From NCBI GenBank assembly GCA_029937655.1, contig JAPYPK010000001.1, forward strand, positions 1 to 42,287: 42,287 nt of DNA. Reading direction: 5' to 3'. The notes beneath the pieces were generated by a model. That model worked only from the letters and a program-made list of their open reading frames with translations, did not search any database and was not told the origin of the DNA. The position numbers and the translations under genes are program-made. Source of the DNA: Nitrospinaceae bacterium. GTDB taxonomy: Bacteria; Nitrospinota; Nitrospinia; Nitrospinales; VA-1. Positions 41,272 through 42,287 of the stretch are shown here, in pieces (positions within the stretch are counted from its first letter, which is position 1; each line of letters begins with the position of its first letter).

Positions 41272-42287
41272 AACAATATCGACAACTTATTTTTGGACTG
41301 GTCATAGCATTGATTGCGCTTTATTACACATTGCGCAATGTGTCTTTCAGTGAAGTGATCTCTTCATTCAAGGAGATGGACTACATTTATATTCTTCCTG
41401 CCATCGTACTAATTTTATTGGGTTATGTTTTTCGAGCTTACCGTTGGCAGGCGCTTTTAGAGTCTTCTTTAAAAGTAAATGTTGGCGGATTATATTCGCC
41501 AATGATGGTTGGGTTTATGGGGAATTTTTTACCGGCACGTGCTGCCGAAATACTACGCCCTTATCTTCTTTCCAAAAAATATGACATTACCTTTGCTGCT
41601 GCACTCGCCTCCATCGTTGTGGAACGACTGTTCGATATGATAATTCTTTTGCTTATTTTTATATGGGTTTTTTGGTTTGAGGCGGATGCATTTTCATCAA
41701 ATATCGAATTTTCAGGGTTTTCGGTACAAGAAATGGCAATCAAGTTTGGTCAAATTTGTGTATTGGGGGTAATTGCACTCATTGTCTTTATATATTTACT
41801 GTTAAACCACAAAAAAAAGGTAATGAAACTAGTTGGCTGGTTTTTAGGTTTAATGAATGAAAAATGGGCGGATAAAATTAAGCACCTTCTTGATGAATTT
41901 ACTATGGGCTGTGAGGTTGTCAAAGAATTTGGAACCTTAACAAAAATCAGCGTGTATTCGGTTCTTGTTTGGGTCACGAATATTTTTTGGGTATATCCGC
42001 TTTATTTTGCATTTGATTTGCAATATAAGACGATTTCTTCACTTCTTATTCTTGGAGTTATAGTAGCGATTCTAATTTCCATTCTTCCTACTCCTGGATT
42101 TTTAGGGTCATATAATGCAGGAATTGTGATTGCTTTACATGAGATTATGGGTGAATCTGAAATTAAATCTGTCAGTCTAGGAATGGTTGGATGGGTCTTG
42201 TTTGCTGGGGCAATCCTTGCAGGAGGGCTTTACTTTATATTTCATGAGCACATGTCGCTAAAGGACTTAACTAGCGTCAAAAGGGAA
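41268..42287 (+). CDS. UPF0104 / lysylphosphatidylglycerol synthase TM-domain protein, 3' partial
   Basis: The frame begins at TTG 41268, overlapping the ribF stop, and stays open to the window end, giving 340 residues so far. It is nearly all hydrophobic. The family signature is clear: LGYVFRAYRWQALL, MVGFMGNFLPARAAEILRPY, ALASIVVERLFDMI, and, later, LPTPGFLGSYNAGIVIAL. Members include the membrane flippase domain of MprF and several glycosyltransferase-linked proteins; the function of stand-alone forms is unsettled. Most members are 320-350 residues, so little seems to be missing. No Shine-Dalgarno is obvious, consistent with coupling to ribF. Confidence 0.85.
   Translation, partial: MKQYRQLIFGLVIALIALYYTLRNVSFSEVISSFKEMDYIYILPAIVLILLGYVFRAYRWQALLESSLKVNVGGLYSPMMVGFMGNFLPARAAEILRPYLLSKKYDITFAAALASIVVERLFDMIILLLIFIWVFWFEADAFSSNIEFSGFSVQEMAIKFGQICVLGVIALIVFIYLLLNHKKKVMKLVGWFLGLMNEKWADKIKHLLDEFTMGCEVVKEFGTLTKISVYSVLVWVTNIFWVYPLYFAFDLQYKTISSLLILGVIVAILISILPTPGFLGSYNAGIVIALHEIMGESEIKSVSLGMVGWVLFAGAILAGGLYFIFHEHMSLKDLTSVKRE

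Noticed and set aside
1..42287. CRISPR arrays, prophage, transposons, toxin-antitoxin or defence genes
   Set aside because: I looked for regular spaced repeats, integrase or transposase motifs and paired small genes on both strands and saw none.

Overview
This 42.3 kb window looks like ordinary chromosome from an AT-rich, Gram-negative bacterium. A two-membrane cell is implied by an MlaC-type phospholipid carrier, a LolB-like outer-membrane lipoprotein, TatB and several lipoproteins. A membrane pyrophosphatase, the futalosine-route enzyme MqnA, a sodium-coupled transporter and a eukaryote-like glutamate dehydrogenase suggest a marine lineage near Nitrospinota or the former Deltaproteobacteria. 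That placement is inference from gene content only. I see no phage, insertion sequence, CRISPR array or rRNA, and no gene-free stretch over 300 bases.

Layout. Bases 1-6276 carry a DUF389 membrane protein (5' truncated), a MOSC protein, a YjbQ-family protein, glutamate dehydrogenase, purM and an NSS transporter. Bases 6397-13525 carry uvrC, an exported protein, a DegT-type aminotransferase, an mlaC-like gene, a TPR protein and recN. Bases 13660-17589 are a minus-strand thiamine operon, thiS-thiG-thiE-thiC, behind a consensus-like promoter, a clear TPP riboswitch and a terminator-like hairpin. Bases 17618-20952 are the least ordinary stretch: a probably leaderless TPR lipoprotein, a terpene-cyclase-fold protein with exact 54-residue repeats, a LicC-like nucleotidyltransferase and a DREG-2-type HAD protein. 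A minus-strand GT-C type glycosyltransferase follows.

Bases 22845-31441 hold a conserved bacterial neighbourhood, lolB-like, ispE, tRNA-Gln(TTG), prs, rplY, pth, followed by hppA. It is preceded by a gene that fuses a DUF721 (DciA-like) domain to a TPR lipoprotein. pth has no ATG, GTG or TTG start; an ATA codon sits at the right place. A strong intrinsic terminator ends hppA and abuts the start codon of mqnA. Bases 32423-34775 (minus) hold hisI, hisG and a repeat-rich membrane protein. From 34963 to the end come an LRR protein, YqgE, a RluA-type pseudouridine synthase, a DusB-like enzyme, a SPOUT methyltransferase, two convergent DUF2231 membrane proteins, tatB, ribF and a UPF0104-type membrane protein cut by the window end.

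Most genes are housekeeping: cofactor, purine, histidine, isoprenoid and PRPP metabolism, RNA modification and DNA repair. No obvious defence or mobile system is present. The best candidates for something undescribed are the 18.4-21.0 kb cluster and the DUF721-TPR fusion.
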